From the NCBI GenBank assembly GCA_046706185.1, contig JBJKPR010000034.1, positions 10,721 through 74,720 on the forward strand: a DNA stretch of 64,000 nucleotides. The letters are read 5' to 3'. The stretch's first letter is position 1; each line of letters opens with the position of its first letter. The stretch comes from JAJZXY01 sp046706185 (GTDB lineage Archaea; Thermoplasmatota; Thermoplasmata; Sysuiplasmatales; Sysuiplasmataceae). Of this stretch, positions 9,165-18,518 are shown one piece after another. Below the pieces are notes generated by a model. It was not told the DNA's origin. It made no database searches and was given only the letters and a program-made list of their open reading frames with translations. Both the position numbers and the translations under genes were made by a program.

Positions 9165-10935
9165 GACATACGAGGAGGTGGAGGATGAGATCATCAAGGG
9201 TGGAAAGGGGTTCTCATCCTTCAGGAGAATGGTCGGTGACATGCTGACGCAGGCACGGGTTGTGCGGCTTCTTGTATTGTCCATCATAGTCACAGCCATA
9301 ACTTCCACGGCGGCGTATTACGCGATCGGCCTGGTTGCGGATCAGATAACTGCCAGGAACTTCTACATGCTGGCGATTTACGCCCTTGTCTTCCTTGCCA
9401 TGTATGTTCTCCAGTTCTTCTCCAACAGGCTCAGAACAATCACCTCGACATTCCTTTCACAGAACACAATAAAGAACCTGCGGGACGGTGCATTTGCTTC
9501 ACTTCAGAGAGTACCTGTTTCCTTTTTCAGCAAGGTGAAGACAGGATACCTGATCAGCAGAATCAGCAATGACGGGGAATCCCTAAGTGAGTTCCTAACC
9601 TTCCAGCTCCCTGCCGTACTCTCGGGCGTGGCGACGCTGATAATATCCGCCGCCTTCATGCTTTATCTTGCCCCGACTCTGGCCCTCTACTCCTTCATAG
9701 TAATACCAATCCTTGTCGCATTCACATTCTCCATCCAGCCACGGGTGAGGAAAAACTACCTGAGGACAAGGAGGGCTATTGCCCGCATCACTGGAAACCT
9801 GGCAGAAGACATCGGTGCGATAAGGGCGATAAAGAGCTTCAACACGGAGGAGAAGGCCGCCAGGAGGTTCAGGGAACTCAACACCGAAAACTATGAGGCA
9901 AACATCAGGGCAAGCAGGCTTTCCTCATCCTACAGCGCCATCATACGGATTATCGAGGCACTCGGAATAGGGATAGTCCTGTTTGAGGGAGGCCTCGAAA
10001 CGCTGCAGGGAACGGTGTCACTGGGCATACTTGTATCGTTCGTCTTCTACGTCCAGGGGTTCTTCAATCCTGTTGTTCAACTGTCCCAGACATACAATGC
10101 TTATCAGTCAGCCATGGTTGGCCTTACCAGGATTTACGGCATCATTGATGCGGAAAAGGAACCACAGCCCCAGAGTGCTTTGCAGGTGGATTCATTCGAA
10201 GACAGCATCACGCTCAAGGACCTCACGTTCTCCTACGGCGAGGGATACGCGCTCAGAAAGGTGAACCTGAATATAAGGAAGGGACAGAAGGTAGGTGTTG
10301 TGGGGCATACGGGTGCAGGCAAGACGACCATTTCAAACCTGATACTGAAATTCTACCATCCGACTGAGGGCATAATACAGATAGACGGCATTGACCTCGA
10401 GAGGATTCAGACAAAATCCTACCGCAGCCTCATAGCTTCGGTGCTGCAGGACCCGTTCATGTTCAGGGGTACTGTGCTCGACAACATACGCTTCTCATAC
10501 CCTGAAGCCACAAGGGAGCAGGTACTGGAATGCGTGGAAAGGTTTGGCCTCAGCGCCATTTTCAAGAGGATGCCTGATGGCATCGATACGGATATCGGAG
10601 AAATGGGGAGGAACCTCTCAGAGGGGCAGAGACAGGCCATCTCCATTCTGCGTGCATTCATACGCGACCCGGAGATCCTGGTGCTTGACGAACCGACTTC
10701 ACAGATTGACCCCATATCCGAAAGGGCGATAATCAGTGCACTGGAGAGGTTCCTGAAGGACAAAACGCTCATACTCATCACACACAGGTTCTCCCTCATT
10801 CGGCTCGTGGACAGTGTCATCGTCCTGGATCACGGTAGCATTGTGGAAGAGGGCGACGTTCCAACACTGCTGGAAGGCAGCGGGAAATTCTCCCAGCTCT
10901 ATGAGTACCAGAGGCAGGACTACGAACTGATGTGA
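9157..10935 (+). CDS. Heterodimeric ABC exporter subunit 2 (TMD-NBD, catalytic ATP site)
   Basis: A 592-residue ABC half-exporter with an N-terminal acidic extension, six hydrophobic helices and an NBD with Walker A GHTGAGKTT, Q-loop VLQDPFMF, Walker B ILVLDEPTS with the catalytic Glu, and H-loop LITHR. Its signature is altered to LSEGQ, which matches the non-canonical signature expected opposite the degenerate site of subunit 1. The ATG at 9157 overlaps the end of subunit 1 by eight bases and has GGAGG upstream (AAGGAGGGAG); an in-frame TTG at 9115 lies inside subunit 1 and is less likely. The two genes form one operon and most likely one heterodimer. The substrate is not deducible. Confidence 0.92.
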   Translation: MPRTYEEVEDEIIKGGKGFSSFRRMVGDMLTQARVVRLLVLSIIVTAITSTAAYYAIGLVADQITARNFYMLAIYALVFLAMYVLQFFSNRLRTITSTFLSQNTIKNLRDGAFASLQRVPVSFFSKVKTGYLISRISNDGESLSEFLTFQLPAVLSGVATLIISAAFMLYLAPTLALYSFIVIPILVAFTFSIQPRVRKNYLRTRRAIARITGNLAEDIGAIRAIKSFNTEEKAARRFRELNTENYEANIRASRLSSSYSAIIRIIEALGIGIVLFEGGLETLQGTVSLGILVSFVFYVQGFFNPVVQLSQTYNAYQSAMVGLTRIYGIIDAEKEPQPQSALQVDSFEDSITLKDLTFSYGEGYALRKVNLNIRKGQKVGVVGHTGAGKTTISNLILKFYHPTEGIIQIDGIDLERIQTKSYRSLIASVLQDPFMFRGTVLDNIRFSYPEATREQVLECVERFGLSAIFKRMPDGIDTDIGEMGRNLSEGQRQAISILRAFIRDPEILVLDEPTSQIDPISERAIISALERFLKDKTLILITHRFSLIRLVDSVIVLDHGSIVEEGDVPTLLEGSGKFSQLYEYQRQDYELM

Positions 10936-11010
10936 ACAGCTGCACGCACTGCAGTTCGATTTTCTCCGGATCACATAGTCTGAAGCATCTGGTGCTCGCG
11001 CTGACCGAAG

Positions 11011-12180
11011 TCAAAATGTGAACGAGGAGATACCCTGGACTCTGCCTGCACCTTCAAGAATCTTCGACCACTTTCCACCCATGTCGCCTGAGTGGTACAC
11101 TTCACCTGTCGTAGTCCCGAAATAGATTCCCGGACTCTCCATGGCATCCAGGGCCATCGCATCCCGCAAAACTGCCGTGTGAACCTTCCTCGGCAGGCCC
11201 CTGGTCAGTCTCTCCCAGGACTCTCCTCCATCAGGGCTGCGGTAGACAGCGATCTCGCCCTTAATGCACGAGTTGTGCTCCCTGCAGGGCTCTCCCTGAA
11301 CTGACGGGATGATAAACAGCTTCCCACTGTCGCCATAAGCCTCGCCTTCGGCCAGGACCATCGGGAAGCCATGCCTCAGCGTGTTTCCAGGACTTATGTC
11401 GCTCCAGCTCTGCCCAAAGTCGGACGACTTGAATACTCCGCAGTGGTTTTGCTGATAAACGGTGGCGGGGTTTCGGGAGGAGGTTATCAGTTTGTGGGTG
11501 CACTTATGCACATCTGCAAGATGCCTTTGCATGAGCTTGTCCTTATCCTTCTCCCCCGACCCGGTGAAATCCATGGTGGCCCACTCCGAGGGGCATGGGT
11601 CCTTCACTCCTTTGTCAAGCAGGCTCCAGCTCTCCCCGGCATCGTCTGTTCTGTACGGTCCTGCCCCTGAGCTGACTATGTAGAAACGATCCTTCTGGCT
11701 CGGATCCATTTTTATCGTGTGTATGCACAGCCCCACCGTTCCGAACCCCCAGTCTACCCCCCACTCGTTTCTCTTCGGGGCCGTGAATAACCCTGAAACC
11801 TCCTCCCAGTTCCTGCCCAGGTCCCTTGACTTGAATAGGTGACCGTAGTGTGTGCCAACGTAGACTGTGTTCCTGTCATTCGGGTCAAACTCTATCGTCC
11901 ATGTCTTCTTGACGTGCAATCCGTCATTCCTTTGCACCCAGCTCTTGCCAAAATCCCTTGACGCGAAGACGCCGTTTGTGTGTGTGGCCGCGAACACGGT
12001 TCTCGATTTTGGTTCATACCTTATGCAATTGACACTCTCCTTTCGCAGAAAGGGGCCAGCCTTTTTCCATTTGGCTCGCTCAGGGCCGGAGACAAGCAGG
12101 TAGCCGCCCTGTCTTGTTCCAACACCGACCACTACGTTCGTCTTCTTGCCTGAGACTTTCCTAGAGCTTTTCTTTGCCAT
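11011..12180 (-). CDS. Asp-box (BNR) repeat beta-propeller protein, sialidase/VPS10-like fold
   Basis: A 389-residue protein with at least six Asp-box motifs of the S/T-x-D-x-G-x-x-W type: SRDFGKSW, SRDLGRNW, TDDAGESW, SSDFGQSW, SPDGGESW and SGDMGGKW. These turns mark a beta-propeller as in sialidases and photosystem II assembly factors. No signal peptide is visible: the N-terminus is a lysine-rich MAKKSSRKVSGKKT stretch, so the protein is probably cytoplasmic and unlikely to be a secreted sialidase. The frame extends to a GTG at 12240, but a TATA box at 12253-12263 predicts transcription start near 12232, so ATG 12180 with GAGG upstream is preferred. It is divergent from the ABC-2 operon. 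Function unknown. Confidence 0.8.
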   Translation of the reverse strand: MAKKSSRKVSGKKTNVVVGVGTRQGGYLLVSGPERAKWKKAGPFLRKESVNCIRYEPKSRTVFAATHTNGVFASRDFGKSWVQRNDGLHVKKTWTIEFDPNDRNTVYVGTHYGHLFKSRDLGRNWEEVSGLFTAPKRNEWGVDWGFGTVGLCIHTIKMDPSQKDRFYIVSSGAGPYRTDDAGESWSLLDKGVKDPCPSEWATMDFTGSGEKDKDKLMQRHLADVHKCTHKLITSSRNPATVYQQNHCGVFKSSDFGQSWSDISPGNTLRHGFPMVLAEGEAYGDSGKLFIIPSVQGEPCREHNSCIKGEIAVYRSPDGGESWERLTRGLPRKVHTAVLRDAMALDAMESPGIYFGTTTGEVYHSGDMGGKWSKILEGAGRVQGISSFTF

Positions 12181-12252
12181 TTGTGACCCTCTTGTGCTGG
12201 TTTCAATGCAAAAACCGACGCTGACGCCAGAACACTCCACGAGCCCTTACCC

Positions 12253-12263
12253 ACTACTTATAG
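12253..12263 (-). promoter_or_regulatory. TATA box of the BNR-repeat gene
   Basis: Minus strand GCTATAAGTAG; predicted transcription start near 12232, leaving a leader of about 50 bases before ATG 12180. Confidence 0.45.
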
Positions 12264-12448
12264 CGTAGGTTACTGCACGCGGCTACAAAACGGTCGATGT
12301 TCTCCGCTGTCCACGCATTGAGTTACGCTGAAAATCGGGCCGGGGAGCAGCACGCAGAGTCACTTCAGCCCGGTCCCGGGCACCGGCCGGCCGTTGCTTC
12401 CCGCGACGTCGCATTCAGCCCGCGAATACTCAGTCAAAAAGTCAGCTG

Positions 12449-12458
12449 TTTTTATATT
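12449..12458 (+). promoter_or_regulatory. TATA box of the ABC-2 operon
   Basis: TTTTTATATT with its centre 27 bases upstream of the GTG at 12481, which makes the operon's first gene leaderless and decides its start. Confidence 0.6.
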
Positions 12459-12480
12459 CAGGCTATACTTCCGACAGTCC

Positions 12481-13413
12481 GTGAGCACTGAAGCACTTCG
12501 GGCCGTGGACGTGACGAAGACATACCATTCGCACGGCGCAGCCCCTGTACATGCACTGAGGGGGGTATCGATGTCGCTGAGCAAGGGAGAGCGGATAGCC
12601 CTCCTTGGCCGTAACGGCGCTGGCAAGACAACATTCCTGCGAATAAGTTCCACTCTGCTCCTGCCCACTTCCGGAACCATGGAGGTCTTCGGCAGCGATG
12701 TCGTTGAACATCCCGAGCAGGTTCGGCCTCTTGTTGCCGTCGTGCCCCAGGAGGGGAAGCCCTTCTTCCACCTCACTCCGCGTGAGCAGATATACGCTTA
12801 TCTGAGGGCGAGAGGCGTCGACAGGGAACAGGCGAAGTCAAACGTTGGCGAAGCACTTGAACAGATGGGGCTCGACACCGTGGCAGACCGATTGTCCATT
12901 ACGCTGTCTGGAGGGCAGAAGCAGAGGGTGATGGTGGCTACAGTCATAGCGACAAAGGCGCCACTCCTGTTCCTTGACGAACCGACCATAGGCATGGATC
13001 CATTCGCAAGGAGGGAGGTCTGGCGATCGCTGCGGCGCCTGACTGAGCACGGGTCGACGATTCTACTGACAACCCATTATCTTGACGAGGCAGATGAACT
13101 ATCGCAGCGCCTCTATGTCATAGAGGGCGGCCGGGTTCTCGTGGAGGGTACAGCAGCCTCAATCAAGCAGCAGGTCGGAGGCACGATCAAGGTTTCAGTG
13201 GCCAACGGTGAGTCGCTGAAGCAGCAGCTCTCGACATTCGGTGAAATAGTCTCAGACGGCGGAACCGTCCACCTGATCACCACTCCCGAGCAGATAAACG
13301 AGGTCATGGCCCTGGCCATGCGAAAGGGCCTTTCCGCCACAGTGGGGCCAGTGACGCTGGAGGAGGCTTTCCTCAGGATAGTCGGAAGGTCAATCGATGA
13401 GGAAGAGGGGTGA
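12481..13413 (+). CDS. ABC-2 type exporter, ATP-binding subunit
   Basis: A 310-residue ATPase of the DrrA/CcmA-like group. Walker A is GRNGAGKTT near residues 42-50, the Q-loop VVPQE, signature LSGGQKQR, Walker B LLFLDEPTIGMDP and H-loop TTHYLDEAD follow in order; a C-terminal domain of about 90 residues resembles the extension of daunorubicin-type exporters. The GTG at 12481 is chosen because a TATA box is centred 27 bases upstream; an upstream ATG at 12394 precedes the promoter. Two permease genes follow directly, so the product is an exporter made of one ATPase and two different permeases. Substrate unknown; drug, lipid or polysaccharide export are all possible. Confidence 0.9.
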   Translation: MSTEALRAVDVTKTYHSHGAAPVHALRGVSMSLSKGERIALLGRNGAGKTTFLRISSTLLLPTSGTMEVFGSDVVEHPEQVRPLVAVVPQEGKPFFHLTPREQIYAYLRARGVDREQAKSNVGEALEQMGLDTVADRLSITLSGGQKQRVMVATVIATKAPLLFLDEPTIGMDPFARREVWRSLRRLTEHGSTILLTTHYLDEADELSQRLYVIEGGRVLVEGTAASIKQQVGGTIKVSVANGESLKQQLSTFGEIVSDGGTVHLITTPEQINEVMALAMRKGLSATVGPVTLEEAFLRIVGRSIDEEEG

Positions 13414-13417
13414 TGAT

Positions 13418-14164
13418 GTGGTCATTGGTTTCAGATGGGGCGGACTCAGCAGCTTCATGGCGACAGAGACCCGCGTGCAGCTCCACGAGTGGCTCGCTGT
13501 CGTCACCGGTTCCCTAGTCCAGGCAGCGCTCCTTGTGTTTGTCTGGGTATGGGCCCCAGCTCTCCTTTCATACGCTCTCATTGGCGCGCTGTCCTACTCC
13601 GCATTCCTGGTGGGACAGCGTGTTCTGAACGAAGCAGCCTACATCCGGGTGGACCACAAGCTCAATGAACTTTTCCACGCCAGCCCGTTGTCTCCCGAGG
13701 CATACTTCCTTGGCATGTCGCTCGGCATCCTGCTTGCTTACCTCCCCCCTATGCTGTTCCTCCTTGCAATACTGGAGATGCTGCATCCGCTGAATGCTCT
13801 TGCGATGCTCACGCTGGCTGCATCACTCCTTTCCGTCTGGGCCTTCTCTTCCGCATTGGGTTACGGTGTGTCGACAAGGTTCAGGGACATGAAGACCATC
13901 TGGCCATACTCGAGCCTGCTTACCAACCTCTTCGGTATCGTTCCGCCAGTCTTCTATCCTCTGCAGTACTTCCAGGCTTCCTTGCGGCCGATCGCGCTCC
14001 TCATTCCGACGAGTTCCTCTGTTGCGCTGGTTGAGAATGCGGCCGGAATGGTTTCCCTGACAACGACGGAAGTCTACCTGGGCTCAGTTTCGCTTGCGCT
14101 GGAGGCCGTCGTGCTCCTCGCATTCGGCATTCATATGGCACGCCGCTCGGCAAGGGAGGGATGA
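13418..14164 (+). CDS. ABC-2 type exporter, permease subunit 1
   Basis: A 248-residue membrane protein with six hydrophobic segments and the ABC-2 permease pattern, including the long run FGIVPPVFYPLQYF before the last helix pair. It resembles the following gene in layout (both have a polar LFxASPL loop near the first third and a VFYPL/LYYPL motif in the last third), which suggests an old duplication. The frame also opens with ATG 13397 inside the ATPase gene, but GTG 13418, five bases after the ATPase stop and preceded by GAGGGG, is the better start. Confidence 0.82.
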   Translation: MVIGFRWGGLSSFMATETRVQLHEWLAVVTGSLVQAALLVFVWVWAPALLSYALIGALSYSAFLVGQRVLNEAAYIRVDHKLNELFHASPLSPEAYFLGMSLGILLAYLPPMLFLLAILEMLHPLNALAMLTLAASLLSVWAFSSALGYGVSTRFRDMKTIWPYSSLLTNLFGIVPPVFYPLQYFQASLRPIALLIPTSSSVALVENAAGMVSLTTTEVYLGSVSLALEAVVLLAFGIHMARRSAREG

Positions 14165-14165
14165 G

Positions 14166-14933
14166 ATGAAAGAACTGGACGGGAGGATGGCGGATGAGAT
14201 CCGCGAAGGAAGAGTATTTCCAGCCTTCGCTCTGATCGGCTGGCGCTGGATCGCACGCAACCCGATCGCTGTGGCAGTGCCCATATTGCTGCCATTCTTC
14301 TTCCTCTACTTCCTGCACCTGATATCACAGTCGAAGTATTTTCCTCTCGAAGTCGCCGGCGCTATGCTCTTCACCACGCAGAACATAGGAAGCTGGTGCC
14401 TTGGGGATGCCTCCGAATTGCGCCTTGAGATGAGGCTGCAGGATCTGTTTACCGCATCCCCTCTCGGCCGCATCCGCTACCTCTTTGGCATTGCATTCTC
14501 CAACCTGGTTCCTGCAGTGCCTGCCCTAGTTATCCTAGCGATACTGCTCTCGTTTGTGACGCACGTCTCTCCCGCAGCTTGGCTCATCCTTGTGGCCTCC
14601 ATCTTCGCTGTGTGGATACTCTACTCTGCTATCGGACTTGCCATTTCAAGCCGCGTCAGGAGCCAGATGGAAGTCTGGCCCGTTGGAAACCTCGTCTTCA
14701 CTGCACTCGGCATATTCTCTCCGCTGTATTACCCGCTCGCCATTCTACCTCCGGCATGGCAGTTCGCAGCACATTTCCTTCCGGCCACTTATGCGGCCCT
14801 GTTGGTCCAGGGTGCCCTTGGGTTCACCAGCACCACCGCCGCAGAGATGCTTGTCAACGCAGCCCTGCTAGCACTTTCGACCGTTGTTGTCTTCGCCATT
14901 GTACTGCGCCTGTATACATGGCGGGAGCGCTGA
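14166..14933 (+). CDS. ABC-2 type exporter, permease subunit 2
   Basis: A 255-residue permease with about six hydrophobic helices. Shared features with subunit 1 include the LFTASPL loop and the LGIFSPLYYPL segment. The ATG at 14166 follows the previous stop by one base and has GGGAGG upstream, so translation is coupled. A heteromeric permease pair with the preceding ATPase is the natural reading. The operon appears to end here. Confidence 0.85.
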   Translation: MKELDGRMADEIREGRVFPAFALIGWRWIARNPIAVAVPILLPFFFLYFLHLISQSKYFPLEVAGAMLFTTQNIGSWCLGDASELRLEMRLQDLFTASPLGRIRYLFGIAFSNLVPAVPALVILAILLSFVTHVSPAAWLILVASIFAVWILYSAIGLAISSRVRSQMEVWPVGNLVFTALGIFSPLYYPLAILPPAWQFAAHFLPATYAALLVQGALGFTSTTAAEMLVNAALLALSTVVVFAIVLRLYTWRER

Positions 14934-15363
14934 ATTTCGTCGCTGCGACTGGCCGATTGATTCAGAGACATTTCAGGCTGTTTGCGCATATGCTAAGTGC
15001 TGCCAGGACAAACATAGGTCACAGCAGTGTGCTCAGCTGTTAGCGAATCAACGATGACAGTGAGGACGTATTTCAGGAAGGTTCTCCGGTTACATATGCA
15101 CCAGTGAATTCGCCTTGTGACACCATGGCGCTTTCGGGGAAGGTCGCCCTGTACGCGGCTGCAGAGGTTTCCATCAGCGTTACAAGCAATGGCACCGGGC
15201 GAGTAATGACGATGCACCAGTCTATACTACAGGGTCCCTGATGAGAAACGGATTGTGGTAATTGATGAAAGCCTACATTCTCTTTCAACATGTTTACTGC
15301 CTGCCGTGCATTTTTTATATCATGTCATACATTAACCATGCTAATACTTGTCGGGGGACTTAA
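14934..15363. other. Intergenic with promoter of the next gene
   Basis: No gene was recognised in this 430-base stretch. Near its right end ATTTTTTATAT (15310-15320) is a TATA box for the MFS gene at 15364, predicting a leader of about 20 bases that carries GGGGG six bases before the TTG start. Confidence 0.45.
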
Positions 15364-16767
15364 TTGGCTGAAGCAGTATCAGGGCAGCCAGAGCTGTCTG
15401 GCGAACAGTTGACAAGAGTGCTTGATGGCGCCAGACTGAGCAGGCGCATGCTCCTTCTTTTTGTTCTTGTGGGAGTCAGTTATTTCATAGACTTCGGATC
15501 TACCGGTGCGGTCCGCCCGGTGTTGCCGCTCCTGGTCAAGGCTTTCCATCTTACAGGCATTCTCTCAGGGCTGTTACTTACGAGCGCTGGAGTGGGCGGT
15601 GTTATTGGGGCTATATTCAGCGGAACAATATCAGATCGCATAGGTAGAAAGTACCTGTTTGTCGTTTCGCTTGTAATATCATCAATAGGTGGAGTCCTTT
15701 CAGCATACGCATGGAATTTCAACGCACTTCTCCTGGGCCGCTTTCTTGATGGACTTGGTGCAGGTGCGGTGACACCGCTCATACTGACATATGCAACTGA
15801 GTTCATTCCAGCGAAGAGGCGCGGCATTTTCACTCCTGCCGTAGTTGTGTTTTCGCTCATTAGCCTGCCTGCCGCACCTTTCATCGCCCTGTTGACAATT
15901 CCGACAACGTCCTACGAAGGTATTTTCCTTTTCGGCGCGATTGCTGGGTTCATTCTGGCCGCAATGACGGCGATGTTCCTTCCTGAGTCCGTCCGATTCC
16001 TGATCAAGCACAGCAGAAATGACGAGGCGGAGAAGATAGTGAGGGACCTTGTGGGTGATGCTGCAGTAGATGCTGCGAGAAGTTCAGCCCCGCCCCAAAC
16101 TCACCCTGCAGGTTCAGGAAAGTCCACAAAGGCAATCAGCTGGTCCCAAATGTTCCGTGGAAAATACCTGAAACGGACTATCGGCGCTTACGTGCTTGCC
16201 TCGTGTCACGGGGCTGCCTCATTCGGGATTTCGGGGTTCATCATTGCTGTCTGGGTCACCTACTCACACATGTTCACCCTGCCGGTTGCTCTAGGCATAT
16301 CTGCCACAATTGGTCTGCTGAACCCTGTCGGTCCCTTCCTCACAATGGGCGGGATACAGAGGTTTGGACGCAGAAGGTGGCTCGCGACGGTGTACGCAGT
16401 GACACTTGTCGCGTATGCTGGTGGAGCATATTCACTTTCCGTGCGCAGTCCGACCGACCTTATTGCTTTCGCCGCTTTGGGTAACCTCTTCGGCACTGCT
16501 TCCTTCTCTTCCCTCGCTACCTACACCACAGAACTCTTCCCTCAAAGTACACGTGGCATGGGAACTGGAAACGTCCAGGGGCTTGTGCGCTTCGGCGGCG
16601 TGTACGGCCCGCTGTTCTTCGGTCTTTTCATTGTGACGGGCTATGTGTATGCATATGTCACCGTCGCAGTACTGTATGCAGTGGCTGTGGTTTCAATAAT
16701 CGCAACGGCATACGAGACAAGAAACAAGACGCTTGACCAGATTGAACAGGAACTGACCACTGTGTAG
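15364..16767 (+). CDS. MFS permease, sugar-porter-like
   Basis: A 467-residue twelve-helix MFS protein. The N-terminal half has GTISDRIGRKYLF between helices 2 and 3 and GRFLDGLGAG in helix 4, plus the PESVRFLIKHSRNDEAEKIV segment at the end of helix 6 that is typical of the sugar porter and aromatic-acid families. The central loop follows at residues 225-265. A TTG start with GGGGG upstream is used. Substrate is not deducible; neighbours give no hint. Confidence 0.85.
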   Translation: MAEAVSGQPELSGEQLTRVLDGARLSRRMLLLFVLVGVSYFIDFGSTGAVRPVLPLLVKAFHLTGILSGLLLTSAGVGGVIGAIFSGTISDRIGRKYLFVVSLVISSIGGVLSAYAWNFNALLLGRFLDGLGAGAVTPLILTYATEFIPAKRRGIFTPAVVVFSLISLPAAPFIALLTIPTTSYEGIFLFGAIAGFILAAMTAMFLPESVRFLIKHSRNDEAEKIVRDLVGDAAVDAARSSAPPQTHPAGSGKSTKAISWSQMFRGKYLKRTIGAYVLASCHGAASFGISGFIIAVWVTYSHMFTLPVALGISATIGLLNPVGPFLTMGGIQRFGRRRWLATVYAVTLVAYAGGAYSLSVRSPTDLIAFAALGNLFGTASFSSLATYTTELFPQSTRGMGTGNVQGLVRFGGVYGPLFFGLFIVTGYVYAYVTVAVLYAVAVVSIIATAYETRNKTLDQIEQELTTV

Positions 16768-16976
16768 TCCCAAGCACAGGAATTGCTTGCCCATCCTGCG
16801 AAATGCATCATGCCGGTTGCCGCATGACATCATGCACCAGTTTTCTACACCCACCGGCCGATGCAGCCAATCAAAGGTATGTATACTTGGGAGGAATACG
16901 CCAAGCACTGACTGCCTGTCCGAGCCTCGAGTTCGAACATGCCCGCGGCTGATATCAAGCAACTGGAAGTACGACG

Positions 16977-18224
16977 ATGAATAGCGATAAAACGGATCTC
17001 TGGCTCATGTTTGTGTCCAGAGGGGCGAGGAGTTTTGCCGCAGGAATACTCATCGTCATCGTAAGCCTCTACTACAAAGCACTATTCCACTCAGTTGTTC
17101 CCATCGGTTTTCTGTTTGGCGCGGGGGCACTGGGAGTTCCGGTCATTTCATATGCCGCTGGTAGATACGCGGACAGGTTTGGGCGCAAGAGACTGCTGCT
17201 GCTCACCATTTCTCTGCTTCCTATAGCAGTGGCAATGCTTCTTGTCACGACAAATTACTACCTGCTGATGCTCTCTGCAACAATCGGGGGATTTGGGGTT
17301 GCTGGCGCAATTGTCGGCGGCGGAGTGGGAGCATCCGCCGCTCCGATGCAGATCGCGCTGCTTGCAGAGAAGACAAACCTGAACAACAGGACGATGATCT
17401 TCTCACTCTTCCAGATAATGTCGAGCATCACTGCTTCTGCGGGTGCTGCATCGGCAAGCCTGGCCAATTTCCACAGCCTGTTCGATGTGGCGCTTGTACT
17501 GTCCACCGCATCGTTCTTCATCGCGCTTCCCATAAGCGAGAGTTTCAGGCCACAATCAAGCAAGCAGGAGGTGCACAGCGGAAGGCCGGAAAGAAGGGAG
17601 AGAACACGGGCCGAAAGAGAGAACATGAAGACGATAAACAAGTTTGTCATGACAGGTGTCGTGAATGGAGCCTCTCAGGGCTTCATACTGCCGTTCCTCC
17701 CAATCATTCTTCAGAGCAACATGGACATGAGCACTGGAACAATCGGGTACCTTTTTGCTGCAGGCGGCCTTATCAGCGCATTCCTGATGTTCGCCACTCC
17801 ATACCTGACAAAGAAGCTCGGCTTCGTCAGGTTCATCATATCGACCAGGTCAGTTTCGTCCGTCTTCCTCATATACTTCCCGTTCGCATCGAGCGCAATT
17901 ACAGCATCGATTGCCTACGTCGTATTTTCGGCATCGAGGACAATCTCTCTACCCGCCCAGTCATCTCTCATGATGAGCCTTGTAGATGAGAAAACAAGGG
18001 CATATGCCACTGGAACAAACCAGTCTGCGAGACTCCTTCCGTCCGCTGCCGCATCATCATCTTCCGGGGGATTACTCGAATTCTTCAGCTACGTAGTGCC
18101 GTTTGAAATCGCATTCGCGCTGAATGTGGTAAACATCTATCTCTATCACAAGTTTTTTGGAAAGATGCCGACAGCCAACAGTACGGCTTCAGTCATCCCA
18201 GAGACCGAGACAGAAAGGCTGTAG
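16977..18224 (+). CDS. MFS permease
   Basis: A 415-residue MFS protein of the drug-efflux or general MFS_1 type. The loop 2-3 signature is AGRYADRFGRKRLLLL; a charged loop of about 30 residues (SKQEVHSGRPERRERTRAER) separates the two six-helix halves. It follows the previous MFS gene by about 210 bases on the same strand and is not closely similar to it. Substrate unknown. Confidence 0.83.
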   Translation: MNSDKTDLWLMFVSRGARSFAAGILIVIVSLYYKALFHSVVPIGFLFGAGALGVPVISYAAGRYADRFGRKRLLLLTISLLPIAVAMLLVTTNYYLLMLSATIGGFGVAGAIVGGGVGASAAPMQIALLAEKTNLNNRTMIFSLFQIMSSITASAGAASASLANFHSLFDVALVLSTASFFIALPISESFRPQSSKQEVHSGRPERRERTRAERENMKTINKFVMTGVVNGASQGFILPFLPIILQSNMDMSTGTIGYLFAAGGLISAFLMFATPYLTKKLGFVRFIISTRSVSSVFLIYFPFASSAITASIAYVVFSASRTISLPAQSSLMMSLVDEKTRAYATGTNQSARLLPSAAASSSSGGLLEFFSYVVPFEIAFALNVVNIYLYHKFFGKMPTANSTASVIPETETERL

Positions 18225-18230
18225 TCGCTC

Positions 18231-18518
18231 TTGCCCGGTGCAAAAGGGGGTGAATGTGCATACCTGCCTGTGCTGTCGCCAGCAAACAAGCAGCATCAAT
18301 ATCTGCAGCCCTTTTCATTTGTGAATGAAGGTGACTGCACCGTTATTCTCCTTGGCAGCGCTCGCGACAGCGCTCTCTTGCGTTCGGATAGTATCGGTCC
18401 AGGTGAGATGGCATTACACCGCTGTAAGGACAAGAAGGAGTGGTCATTCGGGACACGAAACTTCGAACTGCAAAAAGGGGAGTGCTTAACAGGGGATTCG
18501 ATAATTCTAGCGCAGTGA
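18231..18518 (+). CDS. Possible small protein, unrecognised
   Basis: An open frame of 95 residues starting at TTG six bases after the MFS stop and overlapping the end of the YbjQ gene by 12 bases tail to tail. The spacing suggests coupling to the MFS gene, but no family pattern is seen, and there is no strong ribosome binding site. It contains three cysteines and a central FVNEGDCTVILLG segment that could be a beta strand. It may equally be a chance frame. Confidence 0.3.
   Translation: MPGAKGGECAYLPVLSPANKQHQYLQPFSFVNEGDCTVILLGSARDSALLRSDSIGPGEMALHRCKDKKEWSFGTRNFELQKGECLTGDSIILAQ

Noticed and set aside
15073..15291. 72-residue minus-strand frame in the gap before the MFS gene
   Set aside because: No ribosome binding site, domain or operon context; treated as a chance frame.
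16921..16976. tRNA-like GAGTTCGAAC word
   Set aside because: No acceptor, D or anticodon arms could be drawn around it.
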